In this document: one piece after another, positions 10,893 through 24,191 of the stretch
Numbering within the stretch: position 1 is the first letter of the stretch
Layout: each line of letters starts with the position of its first letter
DNA from: Pseudoscleropodium purum
Taxonomy: Eukaryota; Streptophyta; Bryopsida; Hypnales; Brachytheciaceae
Length of the DNA stretch: 64,000 bases
Direction of reading: 5' to 3'
Assembly: GCA_963969395.1 (NCBI GenBank)
Contig: OZ017797.1
Coordinates: forward strand, 1,240,001 to 1,304,000
Notes under the pieces: model-generated
Database searches by the model: none
What the model was told of the DNA's origin: nothing
What the model saw: only the letters and a program-made list of their open reading frames with translations
Made by a program: the position numbers and the translations under genes

Positions 10893-12471
10893 ACTACTTA
10901 AAAAACACATACTAAAAACTTTTCATTATTTATAGAGGAATGGAACTTTGTTGCAAAGATTTTGGAGTTCTTTTCGAAGTCGGAATTATTGTTTTTTTCT
11001 TATATTGAGTACGATTGCAGAGATCCCTTCTCCAGGTCTTCTGGTTTCATTTCTCTTGAAATGCAAAAGTCACGATATTAGTTTGTAGTACTGGAGCTTT
11101 TAAGTTCGAAATTTTCTGACGATTTCATCTAAAATTTTACTAATTGTTTTTGATAGGCTTGGTGTAGAGAAAATAATTTTGGTGCAATTTTGCTTCAAAT
11201 CGCCAGAAAAAAGAACCGTGCCCATTTAGCCTATAGTAAATTAGTACTCTGCGGTAAGGAATATGACTTCGAATTTTTTTCAAAATAGATCGATTTTAAG
11301 GTTATGTTTTCTTGAAGATCATATTTTGCATTACAATTTAGGGTTTCATAGATCTTAGTAATAATATCTATAACAATGTTGAATGAGGTCAATTTCAAAT
11401 GGTACCAAAAAATAGGGAGTAATTGTTTCATATACTTGAAATGTTCACATATAAAAAAAAAAGATACTGCATGCACCACCACATTGCATCAAGTTCTACA
11501 TTTCTGTATTAAGTGAGTACAATTCTTGAATTCCTCATTCTATTTTTGTGGAAGGTTGAAAATGAATTGGTGTAATAGAATAGGAGAACACTGATTCGTT
11601 GCACTTTAGATGTTTGCGTGCCCCCACAAAATAAAATTCACTACCACATGCAAGAGACAATTCTTTCATCAAGTTCTACATTCATTTTCTATTGCAATCT
11701 ATGAGATTTTCATTTCAATCTTTCAAAAGGTCAACATTATATGGGTGCCAAAAAAATTGGAGAGTTCTTGTTTGTTCTACTTTAGACGTTCATTTGTTTC
11801 AGAATATTAGAATGCACTGCTACATGCAGGAAAAGAGGAAATTTGTACATATTGTTGATTCGTACAATTTTCTGTTTAGGATGATGTAAATAAAATTGAA
11901 ATTGAAGACATGAAAAATTTGTATGATTTACCTTTCCTGTTTATTAGGTTAGTTTTATTCATGAAATTTTATATTTTCACATTCTTATTTTCTCAAATGT
12001 AGTTGGCGCTAGGTTTGCTACACAATATGTACATTACTTTCATCAATTTTGCATGTAACGGAATGTAGATGAAAAATGTATGTCTAATTCTTATATGAAA
12101 ATATTGACATCCTCATATATTACATTTGCAATTGCAATATACATAGACATTGCACTTGAAAGCAATTAAAGAAAACCAATTAAGAAGACATGTCAAGTGG
12201 CTTCTCTCCATATCTGCCAATAGAATAATCCAATGTTTTAAGCATTCAGTATATGAATGTATTTACCTTGATATGAAGTCAACTAAAATCCAACTTTTCC
12301 GTGAAGTACTTTCATTGTATAAGATTGTTACCGTTTTGAACCTTTACTTGATATTTGAGATTCAAATTAGTAAAATGATGTAGTAATTTAAAGAAATGAA
12401 ATTAATCATAATCCTATAGTGCTATGCAAGATGGATTGTAGGTATAGGTGTAGACATTTTTTTGTTTAATC

Positions 12472-12830
12472 AAGACAACTTTTATTTCAACAACCCATAT
12501 GCTGTAATTTATAAAGGTGAAAGCCCAAAAGACATGAAAAAAACTAAAAAAAAGAGGGAAAAAAAATAAAGAAGACTTAGCAAATAAATTAAACCTTGGA
12601 AATTCATGACAAAACTAAATTTTTGCTAGTTGTAGGCCTTTTCCTATGCAAGAAAACTTCTATTTCAATAATCCATGTACTAAAGTTTAAAAATGGGAAA
12701 GCCAAAAACACCTCATATGATTAAATAAATAACTAGAAAAAATATATGTAGAAGTTGCAAATGAGGTAAACCTTGGAAATTCATCACAAAACTAAATTTT
12801 TGCTAGTTGTAGACCTTTTTCTATGCATGA
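12472..12830. repeat. Tandem duplication, two units of about 180 bp
   Basis: Both units carry ACTTNTATTTCAA..ATCC/CCC near the start. Both end in the well-conserved stretch AAACCTTGGAAATTCAT, then ACAAAACTAAATTTTTGC, then TAGTTGTAG. The middle parts have diverged. The unit is not recognised. Confidence 0.65.
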
Positions 12831-14287
12831 AGAAGCATATAAGTACCATCGACTTTGTAGAGCTTTCTTGTTTTTGAAAATTTAGATTGTTGTTGTGACA
12901 CACCCTAGAACATGCAAGTATTTTTATGGGGCCTATGTAGAATTTATTGTAGATAAAAAAGATTTTTTAGAACTTTTCAATGATTAATCGGGACATGTTT
13001 GAGTTGAAATTGCATGACTTTGGTGCGTTTTGTCTTGTAAAGTATAGTGAATTTGGAAAATTAATCATGTGGAATATTAATAATCAGGAATAGTAGACAT
13101 GGCTTTTCAAAATAATTTTTGGGCACTTTGAGTTTTTAATTTAAGAAACAACCATGCTTGATATTTTGGAATTCTTGACAACATCAAGCATATAATAAAT
13201 GAATTGTTGTTATGATTGAAATGAGCATTTTTATTATATTTTTGGTCTAAAATGGTGGATAAGGAAGTTAAAAAAAAAATTTCACGTAGAATTGATTTAT
13301 GGATTCTAAACTTGGAAGTTCATGATGTTTAAAGAACTCATCATATTCAAAATTATGAAATTAGAGACTAAACTTAGTTTATGATTGTCATGACATGTAA
13401 TGAACACCTTTTAGATTTTTATTGATGATGAAAAGGAGACATGCAAGTTCAAAATAATATTTTAGCATTCATTTCATTTCTGGAATGACCACTAAGGAGT
13501 GGATGTAATTAAAAAAAATCATGAAGGTTGTATGAATAGAATGACTATACCTATTATTTAATGAATTTCATGAAATAGAATCATTATTAGTACTTTATAG
13601 ATGTCATGGTGTGGAGTCATGACTACTTTCTAGTTTCTACAAAGTGAAGCCTTCAAATTTTATTGTACTTTAGTTTATTATTCTAAGTGACCTACAATGT
13701 TATAGAATTTGTATGTAAAAGGTCTTATAATTATAATTGAAAATATTTAAATATTTAGGGAGTTGGCATGCAGGAAAGAAACAAAATAAAACTATGTCTT
13801 CTTAAATTTTACATACATGGAATTCTTGTTTTTTCACTTTGTTGTACTTTTTTTTTATAAACCACAATGTCTTAGAAATTCAATGTAAAGCCATTTAAAA
13901 ACTAACCATACACCTTTGAAATAATTACTCAAAATTGAATGATTTTATAGCAACTTCATTCATATTTCTTTCATTCACTTGTAATTAGATAATGAAGTCA
14001 ACTGATTCATAATCAAAATATTTTTTTCTTAAACTTGATTTTGTATTGTCCTACAATGCTATGGAAGATGCAAAAAAAACCTTGCAAAAAAGTTGTGATA
14101 TTTTTAGGAATTGGCATCCTACAAAATAATGAATAAATTTTATTTTTTTATCCACATTGAAATATTCACTTTGATTTGGTTGTAATTATTCACTCTAAAA
14201 CCACAATGAATATAGAATTTATAACCAAATGGATTCTAAATAATTAGAATTGTTACAATTTATGGAAACTGTATTCATATCGTTTTT

Positions 14288-14392
14288 CACTCTAAACTTG
14301 TTATTTGAGATTCAAATTAAAAAAGATCTTAGGAATTTAAAAGAATGAAATGAATAAAATTATCAAACAATGCCATGCAAAATAGATGGAAA
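14288..14392. repeat. Dispersed direct repeat of 12333-12436
   Basis: Both copies share TTATTTGAGATTCAAATTA (one mismatch), an AATTTAAA.GAATGAAAT.AAT segment and a terminal TGC(T/C)ATGCAAGAT/AATGG. This shows older duplication inside the AT-rich spacer. Confidence 0.5.
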
Positions 14393-15300
14393 ACCCCCCA
14401 ATGAAGTTGTATGAAATAGCAAAGAGTTTAGATTAAAAACAATTTTAAAAATTGAAATTTGTCATTGAATTGATTTACACAAGTATTTTAATCAATTGAA
14501 TGAATATTGAAGTAACCATTGAATGATTGCTGCATTTAATAGTGCCTACTTATTTAAATGTTGATACTTTTTACAAAAATAATTAAAGTAAGTCAATCTT
14601 TTCTATGAAAATAATTTAATTAAAAAGTTCTTTTTTCAATGGGATAGTGTTTGCAAAGGATAAGAACACTCCAAGTTCATAAAAAATAATTCTTAAAATG
14701 ACTTGTGATTAAAATAATAAATTCTTCTATCTTTTGTGTTACTTTCAAGCATGCATTCCATTCAAAAAGTAGTTAAGCTCTTTCTAAACAATTGCACAAA
14801 ATGAAATTCAACCAAATGCAATTGTTATTTGTGGACTATGAATTTTATATTAAAAGAATACTAATATTGATTGTATATCCCTAACACATAAATATACTTT
14901 CTAATTTTGAAAGCAAAAAATTTTGGCTAGAACAATTAAAAAATTGAACAAATTCCTCCATATTGTAACCTAAAGCACTAATTTAGTGTCAAACATCGAC
15001 AAAATTAAAAATGTGGGCCAACAAAGTTCTCTATATTCGGTGTAAACATTATACTACAATTTGTGTATGAAGAATAATAATGATACGCACTTGAAAGAGT
15101 TGTGTGAACCTCAAAATGTTATTAAGAATACATAACAAAATCTATTAAGAAGTTATATATGAAACCTAAATGGTAGAATTACTATATGAGATCCTAAACT
15201 ACAATAAGGGGTTACAATATGAATCCAAAGATTTGAAGTATTTTTGGGTGAAAACAATAATTAAAAATTGTTATGGCATAGTTATTAATATCTTTGTAGT

Positions 15301-16260
15301 AAGAATAATTATTATTCAATGTTATGGGAAGGCGGGTATGGGAAGGCGGGTACGGGATTAGGTGAGTGGCCGCTAGGGTTTCCATTCCGCTGTGCCGCTT
15401 TTTGTTTTTGTCTCGCTCCTCGTCTCGTTCCTCGTCGCCACTCCAATTGGCATTCAGTAAGGGTTTTGCTCCGGAAGCAATGAGTCTGTTTGTGCGTGAT
15501 CAGTCTCTTGTAGTCTTCAGTGTAGATTGCATTGGCATTTGGTGACGGATTTTTCGGTTCGAGAGCGGTACGAGGCTTTGATATTCCATGTATAGTGAGG
15601 ATTTTGTGGAGCACGCTCGAAAATTGCGTGCAAGGACGGAGCATTGCCTTGGATTGGTGGTCGTTTCTTTCTCAGGTACTTCAGTTTTGCTTCGACTTTG
15701 AGTATTGGTTGTGGTCGTGCTGGTCCTCCTCGTGCCTGTTTTTTTACCTTGTTTTGCTCCGTATTTTTTCTTTCATTTCCGTCCTTGCTTCTCACTTCGT
15801 AAGCAATCACTTTATTGTTTGTGTTCAGTTGATCCGGCGTCTACATGTAATTTCCTGATTACGAGACTTTGGAATTTTCAGAAGAAATTGCTGGATTGCG
15901 TGCAGCGAGCTACGATTGGCACTTCGGTAAGTTTGCTGAGGTTTTGCTTTCATTCCTCTTTGTTTATTGTATGTTGTTTCTGTTTTCTTGTTTATTGTAT
16001 GTTGTTTATTGTATGCTTTCATTCCTTTATGTTTATTGTATCTTGTTTATTGTATGTTGTTTCTGTTTTCAAAGTTTCATGATCAAGTTAGCAGCGCTTG
16101 ATCAACAACAGTTCAGAATTCAGGGTTTAGGGTTTAAGGGTTTAGGGTTTAGGTTTAGGGTTTAGGGTTGCTGGCTCTTACTGCTCGTTCGTGTGTGACC
16201 TGTGCAGTTCTGTAGAGCATCTCTCTAGTGCAAATCCGAACTTCCATTCCAGGTACTTGC
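15301..16260 (+). promoter_or_regulatory. GC-richer stretch, possible 5' exons of the plus-strand gene
   Basis: The composition changes from very AT-rich to mixed, with pyrimidine-rich leader-like sequence (CGCTCCTCGTCTCGTTCCTCG). There are several donor-like sites (CAG|GTACTTCAG near 15675, TTCG|GTAAGTTTG near 15925). No convincing long coding frame exists. A spliced 5' untranslated leader for the gene whose ATG is at 17389 would explain this. Repeated TTTATTGTATGTTGTTT units occur at 15960-16065. Confidence 0.3.
16122..16169 (+). repeat. Interstitial telomere-type repeats (TTTAGGG)
   Basis: About six perfect or slightly shortened copies of the plant telomere unit GGGTTTA stand in tandem, flanked by unrelated sequence. 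Short internal telomere arrays mark old break repair or, when close to promoters, the telo-box motifs of plant genes. Here the array precedes the putative leader/intron region of the plus-strand gene. Confidence 0.85.
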
Positions 16261-16473
16261 CGTCATCCCTTTTTTTTCCCCTTCTGTAGTATGATCTGCA
16301 ATGCTTCTCTGTAGTTACAATGTTGGTGTTGACTTTTTAGATAGAGAAGTAAGCATTCTGATAGAAGTAGTAACCCTAGCCCTAAACCTCCAAATGAATA
16401 TGGGCAAACCCTGAAATGAAAGCAATGAAAGAGGAATTTACCAAACCAAAATCCATTCTGAATCCTAGCATTT

Positions 16474-17307
16474 GTCATTTTAGCGCGGCTCGCGCTGAAA
16501 CGACACATGCTCCACTAATAACTAACGTCGCAAACGTTAGTTTATAAACTTAACTGGAACTCACGAACAGCGGTTGCATAGATACGACATGCTGTATATA
16601 AGATGCACGACAGTTCAGCACGAGTCGCGCTAAACTGTCAATCATCGATACCAGGGCATCCCAGAGAACAGAGATTCAGACAGTAGTAAAAAACTAAACA
16701 ATAAGGCAGTTTAGCGCGACTCGCGCTAAACTGTCAATCATCACCATTCCTACGACATAATATATTCATAAAACTCATTCCATTTCTTATCAAATTCTCT
16801 AGAAATAGAATATGACGAATTCTTAATTGTGCACTAAACGCATTACATTACCAGTTCATTTCTCAGGTAGAAGAACAGAAATGATTCCAAGAAATACATT
16901 ACTATAGAAGTCCATCTGCATACAAATAGGATACAATTCAGAGCGAGCCGCTCTGAAACGACATTCTATGATCTTAAAAGCAAAGCAAAGGAAGTTTCAG
17001 AAACCAAATAATAAACAACGATAACGACGTATAAAGCAGTTCGGCGCGAGTCGCGCTAATATGCAATTGGAGAAAATGATGAAAAGTTATTCTACCGAAT
17101 GAAATTACTCTCAGTGTCACCCAAAACAAATATGAATCTGACAGTCGCCGCCACAGAAAACAGTGGTTGAATGAGAGACTCAAAAATATGTACGTAAATT
17201 CATCCACAGACTATAAAATTTCTATAATATTTACAGAAAGTCTGTAATAGTAAGACCATAATGGAACGCTATAAATGTCATTTCAGCGCGAGTCGCGCTG
17301 AAATGCA
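16474..17307. repeat. Right array of palindromes (six copies)
   Basis: Six copies of the AGCGCGAGTCGCGCT palindrome, with centres near 16489, 16624, 16720, 16947, 17050 and 17292. The spacings (135, 96, 227, 103, 242) are looser than in the left array. One copy (16947) has a compensated change in both arms (AGAGCGA..CCGCTCT), so the dyad is kept although the sequence changed. The array ends 80 bp before the ATG at 17389, in the promoter or leader of the plus-strand gene. Confidence 0.8.
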
Positions 17308-18835
17308 TCATTATTTTCAAGAACTGTAGAGACTTCGGTTTGTGTTTTGCTGGTCTGACTGAAGCCCGGAATTCTCATACGCTGCAGAATGGAAAACCAA
17401 TTGGAGGCGCTCGAGATGTACTTCAAGAGATCAGATGTGCAGTTCATAGATGACGACAAGACTGCTGAAGACCACTTGATTGAAGGGGAGTACTGGGTCT
17501 TCAAAGATCCAGAAGAAGTAGAAGCATGGAGTTTATTCACGATCCCTTTCATTAACCAGTTCTGCTTTTCCTACAAATTCAAGAAATCGCAGTGCTTCCT
17601 ACAACTCTCTTTCCACGAGAAGATCAAAGACATCGAGGCTGACGCCCACCCAATGATCAAAATCAAGTGCATGACAACGATACCTGGAGAGTCAAGAAGG
17701 GACCAATACCACTTTGCTATCTGCCTCGACTCGGTATTAATTCCCTTCAACTTAAGTCCATTCCTGAGCAACCTCGAGCCAACTCCATACCGAGACGAAG
17801 TGAAAGAGCTCGAGAAGAAATTGGACAATAACGAGTGGAAGAACGCGAACGGAACTCTGTTGTCTTGGAAAAAGTTGTGTAGCAAAGTCCGGCTCCTATT
17901 CAACGACTTCTACATGCTGAAGGGGAAGATGGAAAAGCAGAATGAGATGAACCAACCACGTACTGTGTCAAAGGAGATAATGAACCAAGGCGTAAGTCAA
18001 GGTTCAAAACTCAACGTGGATCAACAATCAGGTACCAGCCGGGGGCAGAGGAAAAGTGTACAGAAAACTCCACAAAAGAAAGGCAAGAAGGATGCTCCAT
18101 CTTCATCAGAACGGAAACCGGTCACTTGGGACTCTGAAGTGTCCGAGGTCGCTGAAGGGAGCTATGCGGACGAGATGTCCAATGTTCCTCACTCACGGGC
18201 AACAGAGAAGAAACCTGACTACGAGCAAGTGAGCCAGGTCTATAAGAAATTTTGGACGACCTGCGAGGACGCATACATCTTCAAGGTTGGGGAGAAGAAA
18301 GTGATTGACGTCTCCCAATTGGTAGATCCACCGGCAACTTTCAATATACGCTCCAAGCAGGACAACATTGTCGAAGATATGGTCAATTATCTGCTCAATA
18401 TCCCCGACAAAAGCACGAAGCAGACACTTTGCGTTATGCCTGTTGGGCACGACACAATGCCCAAGAACTGGGAGGATATTGAGAATGGCCAATTCTATAT
18501 TATAAACGGATGGCACAGTGTTGCAGCTAGCAAATTTATGCTAGACGAGAGGAACAAGGTGAACGCGGAAGAAAGAGAGCACTTCCGTAGGTGGAACTGC
18601 TTCGTTGTTTGGTCGAAGGATGCGAAGACGCTCAGATGTATCTCTGCCTACTACAATCGAACCAATCACTTTGTGGCAGTGCAGCCGTCGTGGGCGACTA
18701 ATATTTTAGGAGCTCAATCGGTATGGGAGGCAATGGGAAGACCGAAGAATCCCACTCCAGCAAAATCTGTGGGAGTTGTTACCATCAGTCGGCGGACTGT
18801 TGAGAACAAGAAGAATCGCGAAATTTTCCAGGTAT

Positions 18836-18863
18836 GCAGTTTAGCGCAAGTCGCGCTGAAGTG
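18836..18863. repeat. Array palindrome inside intron 1
   Basis: GCAGTTTAGCGCAAGTCGCGCTGAAGTG starts 4 nt after the intron's GT, so the dyad begins right at the splice donor. One arm has a single mismatch. Confidence 0.7.
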
Positions 18864-20314
18864 TTCCTCCTTGAGTTGATTATCGTATATTGCAATCTCT
18901 CAATATGTGGATCGAGTGCATAATATAATTGATTTTCATGATATTTTGTAGGTGTTTGAGAAGGCCATGTACGTAAGATTTTCACTGATCGAGGTTGTGA
19001 AGAGCCTGAAAATTTCCAAGACTAAGGGGAGGGAGGAGAAGCTGAAGCTGACGAACGAGTTGCGGCTGATTACTGCACCTAATGACGTCTATAAACTGTG
19101 GAGTGAAGTAATCTCTGCAGCTGCGCATGGGGAACTAATTAACCCCGACACGGACAAGATGTTTAACGCACGGGCGGGTTGGAGCCCCGAGAATTGTCTG
19201 CTGAATCGGGAGTTCTTCAAGCACTTGGGCAATCTCAGCTATGAGGAACTATCCAAGCTTGCGAAACACCTTTTAAATCAAACGGGTGGAAAGCGCAGGC
19301 ATTCATATCCTAAGGTGACAGTGAAGGCAATCTCTACAGTGCAGGATGATTGTTACAGCACCAAGGAGTGGGTAGAGCGCCGTAAGTGGAAGAATCTCGT
19401 CATCAAGGAGCTTCACGTGATTGATCCCAGCCTTGGCCTTCTCAACTCAGGGAACGAGGTGATCAGCGAGAATTGGAAGGCGTTTAAGAAGGAGCGCCTC
19501 TTTTCTAGCACGACAATGGACATCCTCCTTGAGAGACCTGGTGAAGCCTACTTTGGCAAAGCAAAGAGCACGCATGCAAAGCATAAGACGTGCTCTGAGT
19601 TGTCCCAAGACGCATACGATTTTTTTAAATCATTTCTTGACCACAAAGCCAAATTCGAAAGGCCATCTGCAAAGGCATACTATCGGGCATATGAGGTGGC
19701 GCGAAACCAGTACAAGGACTGGCCGGTGAAGTCCTGGACTGCGGAGACAAGTAATCGTTTATCTCTCGGGGTTATAGACTTCCGATCGTTGCCAGGGGTG
19801 GAGAAGAAGGAGAGCTCTACGATGGAGAATCCTTTTTTTTTTGAAGTTCTGTCTTCACTTCAAAAGAGCAAGAAGCCAGCACTTGAAGAAGTCAAGTCGT
19901 GGCTCTTCATATGTGGGGACAAGAAAGAAGAGGCCCAAGTGACGATCTTCGTGGAGTCTAACAAGGATTTGAAGAAATACTTGGTTCACTACTCCTTGTA
20001 CTATGTAGGGAAAAATGACAGGATTGGGGATCTTGCGGCCGCGAAGACACCAAAGAAGGTGTTTCTTATATTCTTGCAGCACCCTGAGAACACCAATCAA
20101 GTCACCATTCCGTCGGAGTTCAACTGTCCCGAGACAGCTCGCTATATGAAGGCCCGTGCTTATAGTGAGCTAGAGTATAGAATTTATAACACGGAATTGC
20201 GTATGGAATTTTATCTCTGGCTGGTGAAGGCATTCGCAAGGGCGGGCACGGCAATCTTCTCTGCCTTCACAGGGGGGAAGTTGACTTGCGCTTTGGTGGT
20301 GAGCACCGCGGCCT

Positions 20315-20434
20315 CAGTTTAGCGCGAGTCGCTTTGAATAGCAATTCTTGATTTCATTTATTCTGTGATATGTATTTTTATTTGCTGTGTATATGTGCTA
20401 TGTCAGTTCAACGCGGGTCGCGCTGAAATGCATG
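20315..20434. repeat. Two array palindromes inside intron 2
   Basis: Copies at 20315-20340 (AGCGCGAGTCGCTTT) and 20403-20434 (AACGCGGGTCGCGCT) are about 85 bp apart inside the 180-bp intron 20299-20478. Both are slightly decayed. The first again lies close to the donor site. Confidence 0.7.
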
Positions 20435-20918
20435 TTGCAAGATATGACGGTCATAACTCCTTTGTTTGTCTTTGACAGATGAGTGGGGTGGACGTTTATG
20501 TAACGGGTACATCGGAGTTGTTGCAGTGGTGGGAAGATATCTGTACCAAGGCAATGACGTTGGACATTGCGGACTTCTTGGATAGCAGCTACTCCACCCA
20601 CTCTGCCGAAGTCCCTTCCTCCTCTAGGAGGAAACTGAGGTCCGCTCAGAATTCCCCATTGAGTCAGCAAAGGAATAGGTAGACTCATGTCTCTCATGAA
20701 GTCCTGTATGATTCCGAGGAGGAGGAGGAAGAAGAAGAAGAAGAAGAAGAGCTTGAAGAGGACTTGATTGAGGGACTGGACGAAATGACTACACCAACCA
20801 GTCGTCCGTCCACAGATATTCCGGGGTCGTCTGTAAGCTCTATGTTGCCTCCTCTCTCTCAAACGCCGCGGACTCCAATTGCATCGGGACGGCCGGACAA
20901 GAAGAGGAAGCGGGATAC

Positions 20919-23900
20919 TGTCGCAGCACAGGGCAGGTCAATTCCCCATTATACTCACAAAAATCGCTCTAGAGTATAACTAAGTGACTCTAAAGATCGA
21001 ACCCACGAGATCCTGTGAAGTATCTAGCTCTATTAAGCAGTTAAGCTCAGTCAGTATCCCAATCTTACTTTCCGGTCCTAGATCTAGAACCAGAAATACC
21101 ACCACACCGGATAACTATAGACCGGATTACTCCTTCTTCCGATCCTACTAACTATCCGGTCTGTACAAATATCCAAATCCCAAGATCTTACAACTTCCGG
21201 TCCTGGAAATCCGTCCTGACCAATCCGGTCGGGATGGTCATCCTGTACCCGTAATCCTATCCGGTTTGGTTTTGCCTCTGTTTCACCATCAGAGGGGTCG
21301 CCGCTTAATTTTGAGAGTGGTAGGCCCACCACTCCTTCCGTGACTTATAGTGGCTGAAGACCCACTGTCCTACTTCCTAAACTCCTAAGCTAATCCGGAT
21401 CCGGTTTGGTCCTTCACAACAACCTAGATAGCAATCCGGGTTGTAGGTCACACAAAGACCCCACACTCGACCCTCTCGTACTACAACGACCTTGATGCTA
21501 CTTCCGATCCGTGCGAAGACAGGTGGTTACAAGTGCACCCGTCCGTTCCAACATCAACTAAAGTTCTTCCGTTTACCAACTAAGGTGGTAAGACCTCACA
21601 GGAGATCGGACACTCAACCGGATTTCCCACCCGGGAGTTCTAGCGCAGCTAAGGAATCCCTCCCTACCCGCCTAGCCTAACAACGGCTTTCTCACCCGGA
21701 ATCTCAAATTCTAGACGTGCTGAGGAACTAAGTTCACTCCCAACTCTTCGATACCCACTCACATGTACCTTGGATCGGAAAAGAAACACCAAGGGGAGAA
21801 ATCACTCGCAAACCAACTCGTACTATCCTAACTCCACATCATACAATCCTGTCGCGCTGGAGAGAGACACACAATGAGGAGAAGAGAAAGGTACAAGAAA
21901 TTTGCAAAATGAAGACTCCCAATTCCCATCGCAGGAACCGATTTATATACAAAGGGTAAAAACCCTAAAAGCACAAAAAGGAGCGGAAAACCCATGGGGG
22001 TCCGCCGCCACCCTAATCTAACTTCCGGCTAACCTAATACTGTTGAGCCGAATCCGGATCTGGATCCGCTCCTACTCCTAACTCAAATCAAAATCCTATC
22101 TACTCTACAACTCTAGATCCTATTGTCGGGCTTCCGCTCTCCGGAACCAGCTCCTTGAAGACTTCACTCAAGTTCCGGTTCCGTTCCCCCTCCCCAGGGT
22201 TAGATCCGGGTGAAGACTCCAGGTCGATTGTAATATCCGGTCTCGTGCCCGGATTCTCAGGCCGTACTGACTTCTTCGACTCAGGAGTCCAATCCTTTCC
22301 ACCCTTCGGAACGGTCGCATAAAAAAAAAGGAATCCGGTAGCGAGAGGTCCGAAAGCTGTATCCCCTTGGAGCACGTCGCTCCAGTCAGCTTCCGACTGC
22401 TTTCCTCAATCCGGTCCGTAGCCTTCCGCCCCTCCACCATCGCCGTCTCCACCTGCTCAGCAAAGTCGGTGAGAATTCGGACCTTCCGGGAACCGGATAG
22501 TTTCTTCTCTTCGTGGATCTTCTCGTCGAAGAGCTCCGCTTTGGCGGCGGCCGTTCCGGTATCTCCCAGGATGGCCTTGATCTGCTCGGCCATCTTCCGA
22601 GTCTCCTCCGCCATCTCCCGGGTGGCCGTCACGTCTTCCCGATAGGCAAAGAGAGTTGCCTTCAGGGTGTCCACCTCCTCCTGCAACTGGCGGATCTCCG
22701 CTTCCTGTTTCCGGGTCTCTTCCGGATTGGTGATGCACTCTGCCACCTGTTCCGCCAACTTACTGTCCGGTGGCGCATCTACCAACTTTCCGATCGCCGA
22801 AAGCGTCCTGTGTTTGACCTCCCAATCCGCCCTGATGTTGCAGAGGAGGTTGATAAGACCATTGAACGGATCTTGCATTTCCGGGTCTTCCCCGGAAACG
22901 GTTTTCTCGACTTCCGGTCTCTCTTCCGGGGCCGGTTTGTCGTGACCGGGAGGCGTCCCGCGCTTGTTTGGAGGCGTTAACTTCTGTCGCTTGATGGACG
23001 GCATCGGCTCCTCCTCTTCCTCGCTCGACTCCCGGTCTGAACCGGAATCGGACTCGGCCTCGTCATCCGTTTCCGACTCCCCATACTTCAGGAGGACTTC
23101 TTGAGTCCTCCACACCTTCTCCTCCGCGTTGGTGAGGATTTGGTTTTCCCGATAGAGGTGGAAGAGGTAAGGGCACACTGAACTAGCCCTCTTCTTCCCA
23201 ACTCTACTAACGAGCTGGGTCACGAGATTGGAAATGATCCGTGCCCAGTCCACTTTCCGGGTACCACTTAGGGCACCGAAAATGGTGTTGCCAAGGATGA
23301 TCGTCACCCTGGTCGGCTTTTCCGGGTGAAGGACTGGAACCAAGAACTACAGAAGCCGACGGTGTCGGTCATCCATGCAATCCTCGACCGCGTATTTGTC
23401 CTTCGGGTTGACGGCTCCCTAAAACTTGCCTCGGACAAACTCATCCTTCTGGTTTGCCATTCCTAACCCTCCTGCTTGGAAACCATAAACACCTCTCCAC
23501 ATTCCCTCGTTCCAGCGGATGGGAGTTCCTCTCACGGTGTTGTCAAACTGGTTGGACAGTTTTCCGAGGAGCTCCTTGACCATTCTCTCCTCCCTAAAAC
23601 CCCAGGGTTTCTCGGCAAACCCTAGGCAACCCATAGAGGTGAGATCCTCCATGAGTTGAGACTTTTCCGACTCTGTGGAGGGAATAACCGGAATGACTTT
23701 CCGGAGCTTCACCTCGCCTCCAGAGGGACTCGCTGGTCTAGACCTACGTAGCGGCGGCATTCCCCCTTCAATCTATCTCACTCTCTCCTAGCCGCACGTC
23801 CTGTTCCTCACGTTCTCTCTCTCCGATCTCAACCGGAATCAAAGCCTACAGCACACAAAAGCGAAAACTCAACCACGCGCGCTCAAGGTCGAGTTTCTAA

Positions 23901-24191
23901 AAGGGGGTGCAACAATGAAGGCTCCTCCTTATATAGTCTCTGGACCCTTTCCGGTTTGGTCGTCTTGAATCCGCTTCACCATCATAATCCGGTCCTAGAC
24001 CTAATCCGTGTTGCATTCCGTTTCCGTCGATAGTTACTCCTGACCGGATTAGATCCAAGAGGCCCACTACTTCATGTTCTGTGCTAATTTTGAGTTTTCC
24101 TTCTCCACCTAATCGGATCCGGTTCCCTAATGACTAGTTTCCGTTCCTATTTTGGTGCATACTAAGAAAATCAAAATTTTAAGCTGCGACA
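20919..24191 (-). mobile_element. 3.28-kb TGTCGCAGC element, copy C (complete)
   Basis: It starts TGTCGCAGCACAGGG and ends AAGCTGCGACA, with a perfect 5-bp duplication GATAC (20914-20918 and 24192-24196). It is 3273 bp long, gene on the minus strand. It is inserted into exon 3 of the plus-strand gene, in the codon after KKRKRD. It is more diverged than the other copies, so it is probably an older insertion. Confidence 0.93.
22100..23760 (-). pseudogene. Element-encoded coiled-coil protein of copy C, decayed
   Basis: Same protein as in copy F, starting MPPLRRSRPAS at 23760. It has in-frame TAG codons at 23419-23421 (copies D and E have a Gln codon there) and 23347-23349 (Gln in the other copies). 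Near 22320-22332 an A-rich run (AAAAAAAAAGG) replaces the CATCCGGAAAGAG of the other copies and shifts the frame, so the last 75 codons lie in another frame. Clearly not functional. Confidence 0.8.

Larger units (their letters stand above)
10893..15300. other. Long AT-rich spacer without genes
   Basis: About 4.4 kb of A/T-rich sequence with no credible coding frame. It contains internal duplications: a tandem pair at about 12472-12830 and a dispersed direct repeat (12333-12436 with 14288-14392). No palindrome of the array type is present. It is probably old repetitive sequence or a spacer inside a larger element. Confidence 0.5.

Noticed and set aside
15312..15644. 110-aa minus-strand frame (and the overlapping 15517-15810 frame)
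   Set aside because: Basic, low-complexity composition; the plus strand here shows leader and splice-donor features instead.
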